DNA from: Pseudoalteromonas ulvae UL12
Lineage (GTDB): Bacteria; Pseudomonadota; Gammaproteobacteria; Enterobacterales; Alteromonadaceae
Reading direction: 5' to 3'
DNA: 64,000 nucleotides
Assembly (NCBI RefSeq): GCF_014925405.1
Contig: NZ_AQHJ01000035.1
Coordinates: 558,001-622,000 of the forward strand
The stretch's first letter is position 1. Every line of letters begins with the position of its first letter. Position numbers and translations under genes: made by a program. The notes beneath the pieces are model-generated. The model saw nothing but the letters and a program-made list of their open reading frames with translations. It searched no databases and had not been told where the DNA came from. Below, one piece after another: positions 25,411 through 35,300 of the stretch.

Positions 25411-25937
25411 GCTGATCCTGTTTTTAATAACTGCGAAGCGATAAGCTCTAACAAATAAGTTTCGCGTTCTATGGAGAGTCCTTTACGGTCACTGTGTTGG
25501 ATAATGTGATGATTGTGAGCGATAGCATGGTGAATGTTAATCCATAACGCTTTCATTCCATTATTAATTTCGTGCGCCTCAAATTGCGCTTCTGCTAAGG
25601 TCTCTGCAATGCGACACACATAACAATAAGAGTCCATTTGCACCGTTTTGTAGGGGGCTTTATGCCAAGGTCGCCATTCACGGTATAAGCCAAATTCTTC
25701 TAATATCTCAATGTCGGATGCGCCTGTTTCTTCGGCCAGTTCTCGTTTTAGACCATCAGATAGCGATTCGCCTTCGTTCACGCCTCCACCTGGGAGTGAA
25801 TAATCGTCATACCGTTTTGTGTAAAGAAGTAATATGTCCTCACCTCGCATTACAATCGCGCGGGTAGCGGTGCGCAGCACTGTTGATGCGGGGCAAGAAA
25901 TCGCATCAGGATGGCGGGTTTGTTTAAGTAATTGCAT
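25407..25937 (-). CDS. NUDIX hydrolase
   Basis: A hydrolase of about 176 residues that removes a phosphate-containing group from a nucleoside diphosphate linked to another moiety. The Nudix box is complete: GGGVNEGES followed by LKRELAEETGA, with the Mg-binding Glu pair. I chose the ATG at 25937 (MQLLKQTRHPDA); a longer frame from 26045 would add a hydrophobic extension overlapping the methyltransferase gene by 56 bases and looks spurious. It is coupled to rnhA downstream. Substrate unknown; a phosphate-releasing housecleaning role is common in this family. Confidence 0.85.
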   Translation of the reverse strand: MQLLKQTRHPDAISCPASTVLRTATRAIVMRGEDILLLYTKRYDDYSLPGGGVNEGESLSDGLKRELAEETGASDIEILEEFGLYREWRPWHKAPYKTVQMDSYCYVCRIAETLAEAQFEAHEINNGMKALWINIHHAIAHNHHIIQHSDRKGLSIERETYLLELIASQLLKTGSA

Positions 25938-25989
25938 AGTTTCAATAATAATCAACAATGTGGCCAGTATAAATGAAATGAGTACATCG

Positions 25990-26673
25990 CTAAAGGGCGT
26001 TGTTAAGCTGATGATAGAGCGATTGATACGCAAGATAAGCATCATTATCTAATGAGCTTTGCTGGCTACTTTTTTTATAGTGTTTAAGGAGTTTAGTGAG
26101 GTAGTGGTGCTGCGCAGCCTCGTTTGATTGCCACAGCCCATCACCCACAGGGCTGATGGGCTTTGCAGAACACGAACTGACGTGAATGACTTCATAAAAA
26201 CGTTGTTTTTCTTCGATTAACAATTCGCTCTTTAGGCCAAGGCGAGCATTTATCAAAGTGTGTCTGAGCTTATAAGAGTGGTTAACTGGGCAAAGTAAAA
26301 ACTCAAGATTAATCTCTGGGTGAGCATGGCTGATATGTTTGACTAAATGTGCCGTTAACTCCCCGCCAACACCTGCAATCACAACTAAATGCGCGTCATG
26401 TTTAAACGCTTGAAGGTCGATGCTTGCGACATCTTGGCAGTGAACATGCCAAGATGTACCACTAGGAGTGTTGAGAGGAAAGAACTGTTCGAGTTGGCGT
26501 TCGAGCTGGATCATAATACTGGGCACAATATCCACAAAGTGAATATGAGGTGCGCGTTTTGTTTCGAGTAATAATCCGCCTAAAAAGCCATGATCACAGC
26601 AGCAATCCCATATGTGTTGATAATGGTCTTGAATATGTTGTTCAATACACTTAATTCGTTTACTGATTTTCAT
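25990..26673 (-). CDS. TrmK-like tRNA (adenine-N1)-methyltransferase
   Basis: A class I SAM-dependent methyltransferase of about 227 residues. It has the TrmK layout: LSKR-like start (MKISKRIKCIEQHI), the SAM loop with CDHGFLGGLLLE, HFVDIVPSIM for the ribose contact, and VVIAGVGGELTAHLV as motif IV. TrmK methylates adenine 22 of tRNA in Bacillus; proteobacterial homologues are less studied. The ATG at 26673 gives the family start; a TTG at 26724 would add 17 residues without a ribosome-binding site. Upstream of the NUDIX and rnhA genes in the same direction. Confidence 0.83.
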   Translation of the reverse strand: MKISKRIKCIEQHIQDHYQHIWDCCCDHGFLGGLLLETKRAPHIHFVDIVPSIMIQLERQLEQFFPLNTPSGTSWHVHCQDVASIDLQAFKHDAHLVVIAGVGGELTAHLVKHISHAHPEINLEFLLCPVNHSYKLRHTLINARLGLKSELLIEEKQRFYEVIHVSSCSAKPISPVGDGLWQSNEAAQHHYLTKLLKHYKKSSQQSSLDNDAYLAYQSLYHQLNNAL

Positions 26674-26757
26674 CGCTGACAGTTCTGAATGTGAATGGCG
26701 GCACTTTATAAAATTAATACTCAAAATGAAAGAGAGAAACGCCCTTAGTTGGCTTTG

Positions 26758-27171
26758 TTATTTTTCTCTACTAGGTTCAAAGCCATCATAACGGGGTAAC
26801 GTATCGTCTAAGTTGTCCCAAGTTGCTTTTGAACTGACAAAATTGTGAGATAGAGGACGCGCTTCGATAGGGGTATCAATCAAGCCTAATCTGATGCGCA
26901 GCTTTTGCGGGTTTTCACGGTTAGAGCTGTAAATTGGCGAGCCGCAACGAGAGCAAAAATGGCGCTCTTTGCCAGGTTTTACTTCATATGAACTCAGTAA
27001 AGCCTGACCTTGAGTGATAGAAAACTCGCTGCTATTAATAAAACCATTTGTAGCGTATGCCGTGCCACTTGATTTGCGGCATAAAGAACAATGACAGTGA
27101 ATGATATCTGATATGTCACCGTTAATTTCAACAGCAATAGCACCACATAAACAACGACCTTGAATAAGCAT
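26758..27171 (-). CDS. GFA family zinc protein
   Basis: A 137-residue protein of the glutathione-dependent formaldehyde-activating enzyme/centromere protein V family. Zinc-binding cysteines are all present: GRCLCGAI near residue 8, HCHCSLCRKSSG near 28-36, and CSRCGSPI near 73-78. Some members speed the reaction of glutathione with formaldehyde, though that activity has been questioned; most are unassigned. The ATG at 27171 fits the family start. It lies 84 bases upstream of the TrmK-like gene, so it may lead that operon. Confidence 0.88.
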   Translation of the reverse strand: MLIQGRCLCGAIAVEINGDISDIIHCHCSLCRKSSGTAYATNGFINSSEFSITQGQALLSSYEVKPGKERHFCSRCGSPIYSSNRENPQKLRIRLGLIDTPIEARPLSHNFVSSKATWDNLDDTLPRYDGFEPSREK

Positions 27172-27319
27172 AAATTAACCATTGGAGAACTCAATTAGTT
27201 GGCTAGTATGAATGAAAATAAGCAAGCAGTGAATCGTTGTTATTGTTTTGTAACAATTAATATGAAAAGCATTCTTTTTAAACTATGCTGAGGATAATGA
27301 TTCATTAAAATCCACAGTT

Positions 27320-28012
27320 ATGAAAATTTTCTTTTATTGCGTGTTATCGCTGTTATTTAGCTCCTCCACCTTTGCCAAGATTAATATCGTGACAGAAATT
27401 TTTCCAAACTTTCAATATCTAAACTCTGAAGGTCAGCTAATAGGCTTATCAACCAAAAAAGTGGAGCAAGCATTACAATCTGCAAATATAGATTATACCT
27501 TGACGGTATATCCGTGGTCAGTGGCTTACAATGCTGCATTGCGAGTTCGCAATACCTGTGTTTTTTCTCTGGCTCGCATCGCGGCAAGAGAAGATAAATT
27601 TGCATGGGTGGCAAAACTGCATGGGTTTAATGCCTCGTTTTATGCTCTTGAAGGCAGTGATATTGCGCTTAATTCTATTGAGCAAGCAAAAGCATACAAA
27701 ATCGCCGTTGTGCGTGACAACTTTAGTCATCACTATTTAAAGGATGAAGGTTTTTCTGAGTTATCGAACCTCATTGTGATTGATAATTTCGATAAAATTT
27801 ACGATCTGATTGATACTCGTAAGGATATAGTCGAACTACTGGTGTTAAATGAAGAGCAGTTTAATTTTCGAAAGACTGTTGATACCAGCTTACTAAAATT
27901 ACAGCCTATTTTCAGAATAGAAGCAGTAAAAAGTGATTTGTATTTTGCATGCCACAAAGAGATGGATCACGGTCAATTAACCGCGCTTAAAGCTGCCTTT
28001 AAACGCGGTTAA
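27320..28012 (+). CDS. Periplasmic substrate-binding-like protein (SBP_bac_3 type)
   Basis: A 230-residue secreted protein with signal peptide (cleavage after TFA, about residue 19). The rest resembles the small two-lobed type 3 solute-binding proteins: GLSTKKVEQALQ, YPWSVAYNAAL, RNTCVFSLARIAAREDKFAWV. Solitary members without ABC-transporter genes are common in Alteromonadales and Shewanella, and neither permease nor ATPase is adjacent here. Basic residues and the aromatic pocket suggest an amino acid-like ligand, but this is inference. A possible -10 (TATGCT) lies near 27290. The stop overlaps a hairpin (27979-28010). Confidence 0.8.
   Translation: MKIFFYCVLSLLFSSSTFAKINIVTEIFPNFQYLNSEGQLIGLSTKKVEQALQSANIDYTLTVYPWSVAYNAALRVRNTCVFSLARIAAREDKFAWVAKLHGFNASFYALEGSDIALNSIEQAKAYKIAVVRDNFSHHYLKDEGFSELSNLIVIDNFDKIYDLIDTRKDIVELLVLNEEQFNFRKTVDTSLLKLQPIFRIEAVKSDLYFACHKEMDHGQLTALKAAFKRG
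27979..28010. terminator. Hairpin at the junction of convergent genes
   Basis: AACCGCG and CGCGGTT form the outer stem and TTAAAG and CTTTAA the inner stem around CTGC. The structure covers the last codons and stop of the binding-protein gene, 17 bases before the stop of the convergent aminopeptidase gene. There is no T-run on either side, so termination is uncertain. Confidence 0.4.
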
Positions 28013-28026
28013 TAATCTAAACCAAT

Positions 28027-29541
28027 CTATTTTGCTTTAGATTCAATCCATTCATTCAATAAGCGCACGCCAAAACCAGTACCGCCAGTTGGGACTTCGT
28101 CTTTGGCTTTGCTCGCCAGTGCATTACCAGCAATATCTAAATGAACCCAACGCACATCACCGCTAAAGTGTTGTAAGAATGAGGCCGCTGTCGTAGCACC
28201 AGGACCATACGAACCGATGTTTTTCAGATCTGCAATATCCGTTTTTAACGCGTCTTTGTAACCTAATGGTAAACGCCATAGATTTTCATTGACTTGTTTA
28301 CCGGCATAAGTGAGTTGCTCTACAAGCTGATCATCTTCAGAAAAAATAGCAGCATACTCATTGCCTAATGCACGGACTTTTGAACCTGTTAATGTAGCTA
28401 CATCGACCATAATTGCTGGCTTGAAGTATTCACGGGCATACCACATAGCATCGCTTAGCACTAAACGACCTTCAGCATCAGTATTAACGACTTCAACTGT
28501 TAAGCCTTCAGCTGTTGTGACAACATCGCCTGGCGCAATAGAATGCTCAGAGACCATGTTTGCCGCCATTCCCATCACGGCCACTACGTTTTTATCACTT
28601 TTATTCAGCGCTAATGCTTTTACCGTTGCAAGAACCGCTGCAGCACCTGCCATATCAGACTTCATACGGGCAATAGATGCTCCGGTTTTCAAGCTGTAGC
28701 CACCAGAATCAAAAGTGATACCTTTACCGACTAATGCGATAGGTGCATCATCGCTTCCTTTGTAATGAGCAATGATTAAGCGTGAACCTTCTTTACTTCC
28801 ACGTCCGACTGCTTCAAGTGCACCCATACCTAATTTTTTGAGCTGCTTAGGTTCCAGTACTTTTACTTCGACCCCCAGCTTTTTGAGTTTCATCGCTTCT
28901 TTAGCAAACATGGCTGGTGTCATTGCGGAAGCGGTTTCATTAGTTAAATCACGGGCAAAAAACACCGCTTTTTCTAAATTAACCAGCTTTTGGTAAGCTG
29001 ATTTATCGATATCAGCCGTTTCAGTATCGATTGCGTACGTTTTCAGAGTTCGTTTTTTGCTGTGATACTGTTCAAACTTGTAGGCACGTAAGTTGATACC
29101 GTGAGCTAATTGAGCGCCAAACGAAGTATTGCTGGCCGTGGTTAAGTTATCCGCCGCAATGTGAATTGTTTCGATTGTATCTTGATTAAGCTTGGCTGAC
29201 AGTTGCCCGCCTAAACGTGTGACTGCAGCAGTATCAAGTTTTGTTTGTTGGCCTAAACCAACAATGACCACGCGCTGGTAGTCTAAATTCGCAGGCGCGA
29301 TAATCTCGACTTTTTGGCCAAACTTACCTTCGAATTTATTGGCGGCGATCGCTTTACTAAGTTGACCCTTAGTTAATGCATCAAACTCTTTAAATTGAGT
29401 GCTCTGCTGATCTTCAGAGGCAAAGACAACCAATGAATCAGCTTGTGCCGTGAATTTATTGGTGAAATTAATTGTTTCTGCATGAGTTGAAAGGGCGGTT
29501 ACACCCAGTGTTAAGCTTGCAGCTAAAAAAGAGAGTTTCAT
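28027..29541 (-). CDS. Exported M17 leucyl aminopeptidase
   Basis: A 504-residue zinc aminopeptidase with a clear signal peptide (MKLSFLAASLTLGVTALSTHA), unlike the cytoplasmic PepA of E. coli. The catalytic domain has the M17 metal and Lys/Arg motifs: VGKGITFDSGGYSLK, MKSDMAGAAAV and NTDAEGRLVLSDAM. It should remove N-terminal residues from peptides in the periplasm or outside the cell. An AAGG site six bases before the ATG fixes the start. Monocistronic. Confidence 0.93.
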   Translation of the reverse strand: MKLSFLAASLTLGVTALSTHAETINFTNKFTAQADSLVVFASEDQQSTQFKEFDALTKGQLSKAIAANKFEGKFGQKVEIIAPANLDYQRVVIVGLGQQTKLDTAAVTRLGGQLSAKLNQDTIETIHIAADNLTTASNTSFGAQLAHGINLRAYKFEQYHSKKRTLKTYAIDTETADIDKSAYQKLVNLEKAVFFARDLTNETASAMTPAMFAKEAMKLKKLGVEVKVLEPKQLKKLGMGALEAVGRGSKEGSRLIIAHYKGSDDAPIALVGKGITFDSGGYSLKTGASIARMKSDMAGAAAVLATVKALALNKSDKNVVAVMGMAANMVSEHSIAPGDVVTTAEGLTVEVVNTDAEGRLVLSDAMWYAREYFKPAIMVDVATLTGSKVRALGNEYAAIFSEDDQLVEQLTYAGKQVNENLWRLPLGYKDALKTDIADLKNIGSYGPGATTAASFLQHFSGDVRWVHLDIAGNALASKAKDEVPTGGTGFGVRLLNEWIESKAK

Positions 29542-29675
29542 AAGATGCCTTTTTCTAAAAGTTTCATTGCCGATGTTTTAGTTATCATTTCGCGAAAAGT
29601 AAATGTATATAAGACAAGTGGTGTAAAGCGTGCGGTGAAAAAGCTCGTTTAATGATAAATTTAATTTATTTTTAA

Positions 29676-29705
29676 GTTAAGGCTGAGGAGCGACTCAGCC
29701 TTAAC
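29676..29705 (-). terminator. Terminator after the M24 peptidase gene
   Basis: GTTAAGGCTGAG and CTCAGCCTTAAC form a perfect 12-bp stem with a 6-base loop immediately downstream of the stop at 29709. An AT-rich tail follows on the minus strand. Confidence 0.7.
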
Positions 29706-29708
29706 AGC

Positions 29709-30926
29709 TTAAGCGTTTAAGCCAAAGGGATCGTCGACGCTATGCGCTGGCTCAGTAAACCAAACGGGGCCCGCTTCAGAAATATAAAAGTGGTCCTCTA
29801 AACGCACGCCAAATTGATGCTCAATAACAAGCATCGGCTCATTACTAAATACCATACCGGCACTCAGTGGTTTAGGGTTATTTCTCACCAAATAAGGCCA
29901 TTCGTGAATATCGAGTCCACAACCGTGACCGGTACGATGAGGCAGCCCAGGTAAATCATAATCAGGACTGAAACCATAATCGGCAAGAACACGTCTTGCG
30001 GCTTCATCGACAGAGCCACAACTATGTCCAATTTGTGCTTGTTCAAAAGCCGCAACTTGTGCATCTTTTTCGGCTTGCCACGCGCGTTTTTGTGCGTCTG
30101 TCGCTTGACCATACGCATAGGTTCGAGTGATATCTGAGTTGTATCCTTGTACTAGGCACCCAGTATCAATTAACACCCAGTCATTTTCTTGCAATATTTG
30201 CGCTTCTTTGACCCCATGTGGAAACGAAGTGGCAAGACCAAATAAGACAATACAAAAAGACGAGCCCGCTTTTGCACCTACTTTACGATGTGCTTGGTCA
30301 ATAAAATCAGAGACTTCACGAGTTGAGATACCCGGTTTTAAAATTCTCGCTGCCGCTTTTTGAACCGTGAGAGTCATGTCCTTAGCCCGTTGCATTAAGG
30401 CTATTTCGGCTGCAGACTTTTGTTCGCGGCAAGTTGCTGTGATTATGTCAGCATTGACATAACTCATCGCGGGTGCAGCTTTTCTTAAACCATCAAAAAT
30501 GAAGAATGAAGCCGATTCATCTATAGCAACTTGGCCTTGAGTGATATTGAGCTTCGTTAATGTATCGGCAAAAACAGCATAGGGGCTTTCGTGCTCTTGC
30601 CAACCAATAAATTGACCTTGGATGAGCATGTGGTCGCGTAATGAACCCTCTTCAAAATAAGGCGCGATAAAAGCAAGTTCTCCCTCAGCAGGAAGAATTG
30701 CGCCAACCATTCGCTCACTCTTATACCATTTTAATCCAGTAAAATAATATAGATTCGTCCCTGCATCGAGGTACATGGCTGCGATATTGTTTTGTTTCAT
30801 TAATGATTGTGCTCGAAGGATCCGTGCTTGATACTCACTTTCCTCGATCGGACGAATGTCCAAGGTCATATCTGTCAGATTTGCTAATTCTTGTTCTGGG
30901 GTTGAACCACCTACACCAATAGTCAT
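29709..30926 (-). CDS. M24 family Xaa-Pro-type peptidase
   Basis: A 405-residue creatinase-fold metallopeptidase. The N-terminal domain (about 1-170) includes AMYLDAGTNLYYFTGLKWY; the C-terminal pita-bread domain has the metal ligands in LIDTGCLVQGYNSDITRTYA, HRTGHGCGLDIHEWPYL, FSNEPML and GVRLEDHFYI. It probably cleaves Xaa-Pro peptides; ectoine hydrolase-like activity is a possible alternative in this subfamily. The ATG at 30926 has GGAG six bases upstream, which rules out the TTG four codons earlier. A 12-bp palindrome (30939-30950) abuts the ribosome-binding site. Confidence 0.92.
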   Translation of the reverse strand: MTIGVGGSTPEQELANLTDMTLDIRPIEESEYQARILRAQSLMKQNNIAAMYLDAGTNLYYFTGLKWYKSERMVGAILPAEGELAFIAPYFEEGSLRDHMLIQGQFIGWQEHESPYAVFADTLTKLNITQGQVAIDESASFFIFDGLRKAAPAMSYVNADIITATCREQKSAAEIALMQRAKDMTLTVQKAAARILKPGISTREVSDFIDQAHRKVGAKAGSSFCIVLFGLATSFPHGVKEAQILQENDWVLIDTGCLVQGYNSDITRTYAYGQATDAQKRAWQAEKDAQVAAFEQAQIGHSCGSVDEAARRVLADYGFSPDYDLPGLPHRTGHGCGLDIHEWPYLVRNNPKPLSAGMVFSNEPMLVIEHQFGVRLEDHFYISEAGPVWFTEPAHSVDDPFGLNA

Positions 30927-30938
30927 GTTATACTCCAA

Positions 30939-30950
30939 ATTGTATACAAT
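30939..30950. promoter_or_regulatory. Perfect 12-bp palindrome, GntR-like operator
   Basis: ATTGTATACAAT is a perfect palindrome four bases upstream of the GGAG of the M24 peptidase gene. Its TTGTATACAA core resembles sites bound by GntR-family regulators. At this position a bound protein would block the start of transcription or elongation. Confidence 0.45.
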
Positions 30951-31039
30951 GTGCGAAATTTAGCATGATAAACGTTTGAAAAAAAGCCATCTTCTACAGT
31001 TTGAGCCGAAATTCTAAATATAGAGTGCTTTTGCCTTAC

Positions 31040-31067
31040 TTAACTTATACAATTGAGACTATATAAC
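31040..31067 (+). promoter_or_regulatory. Candidate promoter of the CDF transporter gene
   Basis: TTAACT (31040-31045) and TATAAC (31062-31067) are 16 bases apart and about 80 bases upstream of the ATG at 31148. Confidence 0.4.
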
Positions 31068-31147
31068 ATATTTAATTTGCAAGACGTCACTCCTTGCCAT
31101 AATTGATACTAATTGAACACTGTTTGGCAAAGGCCTCTTTTTTCTTA

Positions 31148-32035
31148 ATGACAGATATAACCACTCATCAGGCTTCCCGCCGACGTTTATTAATTGCACT
31201 CGCTATTACGTGCACCTTTATGATCATCCAGTTGTTTGGCGCTTATTATGCTAATTCGTTAGCGGTATTGGCGGATGCTGGCCATTTATTCATTCACAAC
31301 AGCTCCTTGTTTATCGCGTTAATTGCATCTGCGGTCGCGGTGAAGTTGGCTAAAACCTATCATGATGGTTACCAAAAAGCAGAACTTACAGGTGGTTTGA
31401 TAAACGGCACACTGTATCTACTTATTAGCAGTTTTATTATATTTAAAGGAAGTGAGCGGTTTTTCGAGCATCACCATGGGGAAACCCTTGCGATTAATAC
31501 TTTTGTGATGTCGAGTGTTGCCGCGATTGGCTTTTTGTTTCACGCTACGGCGGCATGGGTGCTTTATAAAGGACGTAAAGACAGCATTAATGTTTATGCG
31601 GTATTTTTGCATACCTTTTTTGATTTACTGTCGACTGTTTCGACGTTTATTGCCAGTGTGATTATTCATTTTACGGGTTGGTTGGTGGTTGATTTACTGT
31701 CGAGCATGTTGATTTCTGTATTTGTTTTGTTTACAGGCTTAAAACTGATTTACCATTGTTTGAAAGGTTTGCTTTTTGCAAAACCGCGCTTGCCATCACT
31801 GAAGAAAATTGAAGCAGCGATGCTGAAAATTGAGCATATCGAAAATGTACATAACTTGACCGTAAAAGCTGTCGATGAGCGTTTTATAGTAGGTGCTCAC
31901 GTTGTATTAAAACATGCTTGTACTATCGAAAAGCACGATGAAATGTGCCGGTTCGAAATTGAAAAAATGCTTAAAACTCAGTTTAAAGTGAGCGATTCAG
32001 TGCTTCAGGTAGAAGCAAGCGGCTGTCAACACTAA
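31148..32035 (+). CDS. Cation diffusion facilitator with HxxxH site
   Basis: A 295-residue six-pass inner-membrane transporter of the CDF family, which exports divalent metals by proton exchange. Membrane segment 2 reads ADAGHLFIHNSSLFIAL and segment 5 FLHTFFDLLSTVS. The family's zinc site normally uses HxxxD or DxxxD in segment 2; here it is HxxxH, while segment 5 keeps HxxxD. The cytoplasmic tail (about 200-295) carries His/Cys residues (GAHVVLKHACTIEKHDEMC) and ends GCQH. ATG 31148 is preferred over a TTG at 31103, which would add 15 unlikely residues, although its AAGG lies too far upstream. Metal preference is open. Confidence 0.88.
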   Translation: MTDITTHQASRRRLLIALAITCTFMIIQLFGAYYANSLAVLADAGHLFIHNSSLFIALIASAVAVKLAKTYHDGYQKAELTGGLINGTLYLLISSFIIFKGSERFFEHHHGETLAINTFVMSSVAAIGFLFHATAAWVLYKGRKDSINVYAVFLHTFFDLLSTVSTFIASVIIHFTGWLVVDLLSSMLISVFVLFTGLKLIYHCLKGLLFAKPRLPSLKKIEAAMLKIEHIENVHNLTVKAVDERFIVGAHVVLKHACTIEKHDEMCRFEIEKMLKTQFKVSDSVLQVEASGCQH

Positions 32036-32065
32036 CGACAGCTTATGCCGCAACCTTTATGTTTA

Positions 32066-32359
32066 TTACCTAAGTGTATTTTCATCCAGTTTATTGACAG
32101 TCACACTTGAAAACTTAGCCGATGCAGGAATGCATTGATACACTTTAGCAATGGCTTGTTTTTTCTGCTGAGGCCAGCTGAATTTACTTTTTGAAGCCAA
32201 CTTAATTGCTGCTATGTCACTATTGACCTTTGACATCACATCAATGATCCCTTGATGTTTATCTATCGTCTCAACATGGCACTTGTAGGCGTAACGTTGA
32301 TCTTTTGCATGTGCGCCCACTATGAACACTAACAGAGCTAGAGCGATTGAGTATTTCAT
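32066..32359 (-). CDS. Small secreted protein downstream of pilY1
   Basis: A 97-residue protein with a signal peptide (MKYSIALALLVFIVGAHA) and a mature part of about 79 residues with two cysteines (YKCHVE and YQCIPA) that could form one disulfide. I do not recognise it. AAGG seven bases before the ATG supports the start. It follows the PilY1 gene by 28 bases in the same direction, so the two are probably co-transcribed and may act together. Confidence 0.7.
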   Translation of the reverse strand: MKYSIALALLVFIVGAHAKDQRYAYKCHVETIDKHQGIIDVMSKVNSDIAAIKLASKSKFSWPQQKKQAIAKVYQCIPASAKFSSVTVNKLDENTLR

Positions 32360-32387
32360 AAGTCTACCTTCAAACGTAAGTTCACCA

Positions 32388-35300
32388 TTATTTTTGCTCT
32401 CGGTAGAGATAAGTCCGATGAGTTTTTAAACCAAAGAACCCCGCACCTTGTTGGACGAGATCAATCCTGCCATCACCGTCAAGATCAGTTGGGACTAAGT
32501 TAGTGACAATGGATTTAGCTTGAACAGTGCCGCTGGCATCTTCTCCGGCACCCACACCAATTAACAGAAACTGACTGCTACCATCGTGGTCACCAAAAAA
32601 CAGCTGTGGAGTATCAGGAACACGATTACCGACATCGATGGTTAGATTATCGTAAACCTTTGTACCGTAGTGAAGATGGAACGCATACAAAGAGCCCCCA
32701 CCACCATCAAGTACACATTGTTCTAAATCATTATTTTCCGATGGTAAAAAGCTCGTGTAGTATGCAATTCCGCCTACAACGGTGGCTTTAGATAACGATT
32801 TTTCGCCACTTGAGAGTAAGTATTTCCAACCATTAAATGCGGCTAAATCGATTTCAAGTTCTTTAAAGCCATCTGCGTTGGATAAGCTATTTGCAAATGG
32901 ATCGTTGGTGATATCCATGAGTTTGTCGATGGTGATGACAGCTGGAATATCCTCACTTTTTACAAATGATTTGGTGACTGTGTTTTCATCTCTGAGCATA
33001 AATAAGCCATCAGATGTATTGCGATAAGTAGGGTGAGCACGATTACCACTGCCCACTAAAATAGCTTCGTATGGCTGAGTTTTTCTTGCATACGTGGTGG
33101 TGGTTTCGCCATTTTCCGTCACAGTACTCTTAGTGATTTTACTGAAGTAGGTGCGAGCAACTTCGGGCTGTGAGAAAAACCGTCGGTCATTTGGGCTACT
33201 GCTACTACTTAAACTGGCTAGTTTAATCGTAGTCCAAGGAGTATCTCCATCAAATGGATTTGAGCCAGGCATATCAACGCGCCATACGTCACCACCAGAG
33301 TCGGTGAAATAAAGCCTATCGGTATACCCATCGTAATCAGAATCTAACGTTGCGATATCACTTGGGACACTATGCAACCCATCAAACTGTTTGTTAATTC
33401 CATTACTACTCGCAGGTGTCAGGCTCCAAAGTAGCGCTTTGGTTTGCGCATTGACAATATATAAGCCTCGACCTGATGAATCGGGGGTGATGGCATCATT
33501 GTCTTTATTTAAATCGTATCCTGCTCCAATCACCAGTACAGGTAGATTTCCGGCCCCATCAATATCAATAAAGGTCACTTTTGGACGCGACCAAGACTGC
33601 CCGAGTTCGTTAAAACCCGGATCAGAGGGAGTGAGCGGGGATCCCCATAACATCGAAGGCGCATCAGGCTTTGAAATATCTAGAGCATAATAGCTAGAAC
33701 CACCCCTGCGCATGCCTATATATGCCCAAACACGATCACCTGGGTCAACAACACCGTTATCATTTTTGTCATCGAAATACACAGCTGGCGAGCCGTCCAT
33801 GCCATACACTTTTTGCCCGCCTGTGTTGTCACGTAATGTGGCTAAATTGCCGTATAACTCATAGGGAATAAACGACCATTCCTCGGTAACTGTGTCGCCA
33901 TTATCTTTGAACATGTGAACAAAACCCGCGTTCGTGCCGACTAAAATACGAACATTTCCATCACCATAATTAATCGCCAAGGGCTTGGAGTGGAGGGGAT
34001 CTCCCATGATATCGTCACGTTTTTCTTGCGTGTTTTGATTGCCGTTGTCATCGTCTACATCATAACCTTGAGTCCAGTTAAATAAGTTGGCAAGCTCTGC
34101 TTCACTGGTGTTCATTACAGATGCGAGGGCGGCATCGCCGCCAGCATAGCTAGAGGCATTGGTTTTACTAAAAATAGGCAGAGGGGTGCCCGTGCCTATG
34201 TTGGTATAAATGGTGCGGTTTTGTGTTTGTGTCAATATCAAGTTAGTGCCGCCTGCGGTAACAAGATTACCATCGGCTGATTCATCGCTTGGTAACCAAA
34301 ACGTACGCGCATTTTCTTTTATATTCCCCTCATTATTAATTGCGTCTTTATTATCTTGGTCTTTAACGGTCGTACCACTAATTCTGAGTTTTTTTAGGTT
34401 GCCGAGCCAACGTGCGCCTTCTTGAGGTAAAAACATCGCATAATAAACAGAATCTAAACTGCGAGTTCTGTCAAAATTGTTACTTGCAACTGAAGGTGAA
34501 GTAAAGGTGGTATTTACTTCGAGGATTTTACTTAATGCACGGCTGAACGCTTGTGATAATTCGATGGAAGAACGGGCTGGGAAATATTTACCCCCCCCTT
34601 TTGTTGCCGCTTCAAGTAAAAGCTCTTCGGCATCTTCGGCGCCTTCTCCAAAGCCGATGGTATATAAACTTACGTTTTGGTCACCTGACACCTTAGTATT
34701 GACATCATTGTTGTTCATCCAGTGCGCAAGATTGGGTAAATAACTCGTTCTGTTACTGTTTCCGACTTTAAACCCATAGGGGGATGTGTTTGTGGTTGCA
34801 TTACTTGGATCTGTTTTTGTTGCAATCAGTGAAGACACATATCCATCGGCATCATTGTCGACGGTTGGCACACCATCGGTGACTAAAATGACATATGCAT
34901 TACTGCCGCATCCTTCTTTAAATGGAGAAATGTATTCTGAACCAGACATAATGCTGGTGTCATAGGCTGGGGTATTGCCAGTGTAACTAAAACCACAACT
35001 ATTTTTGGAGCAGTTGGTATCTTCTGTCGCATACACCACACTACGACCTGCAAAAAAACGAAATGCTTCGGTTAGCGTTTCACACAAGGGAGTATTTGTT
35101 TCGGCTTCTATGGCTTGTACTTTGGCAATGACGTCATCATTTTTGTTGCCAAACGGTACTATAATCCTGCCGCCATCCCGGACGCCTTCACCTTTATAAT
35201 CAAGGTTAAAAATCATCAAACCAAAATCGACAATAGGGGTTGCGTTTAATACCGTGGTAATCGCTTCTTGAGCGACTTTTAATCGTGATAGTTCAACTGT

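Noticed and set aside
25938..26045. Longer NUDIX protein starting at 26045
   Set aside because: It would overlap the methyltransferase gene and add a hydrophobic extension absent from the family; the ATG at 25937 is better.
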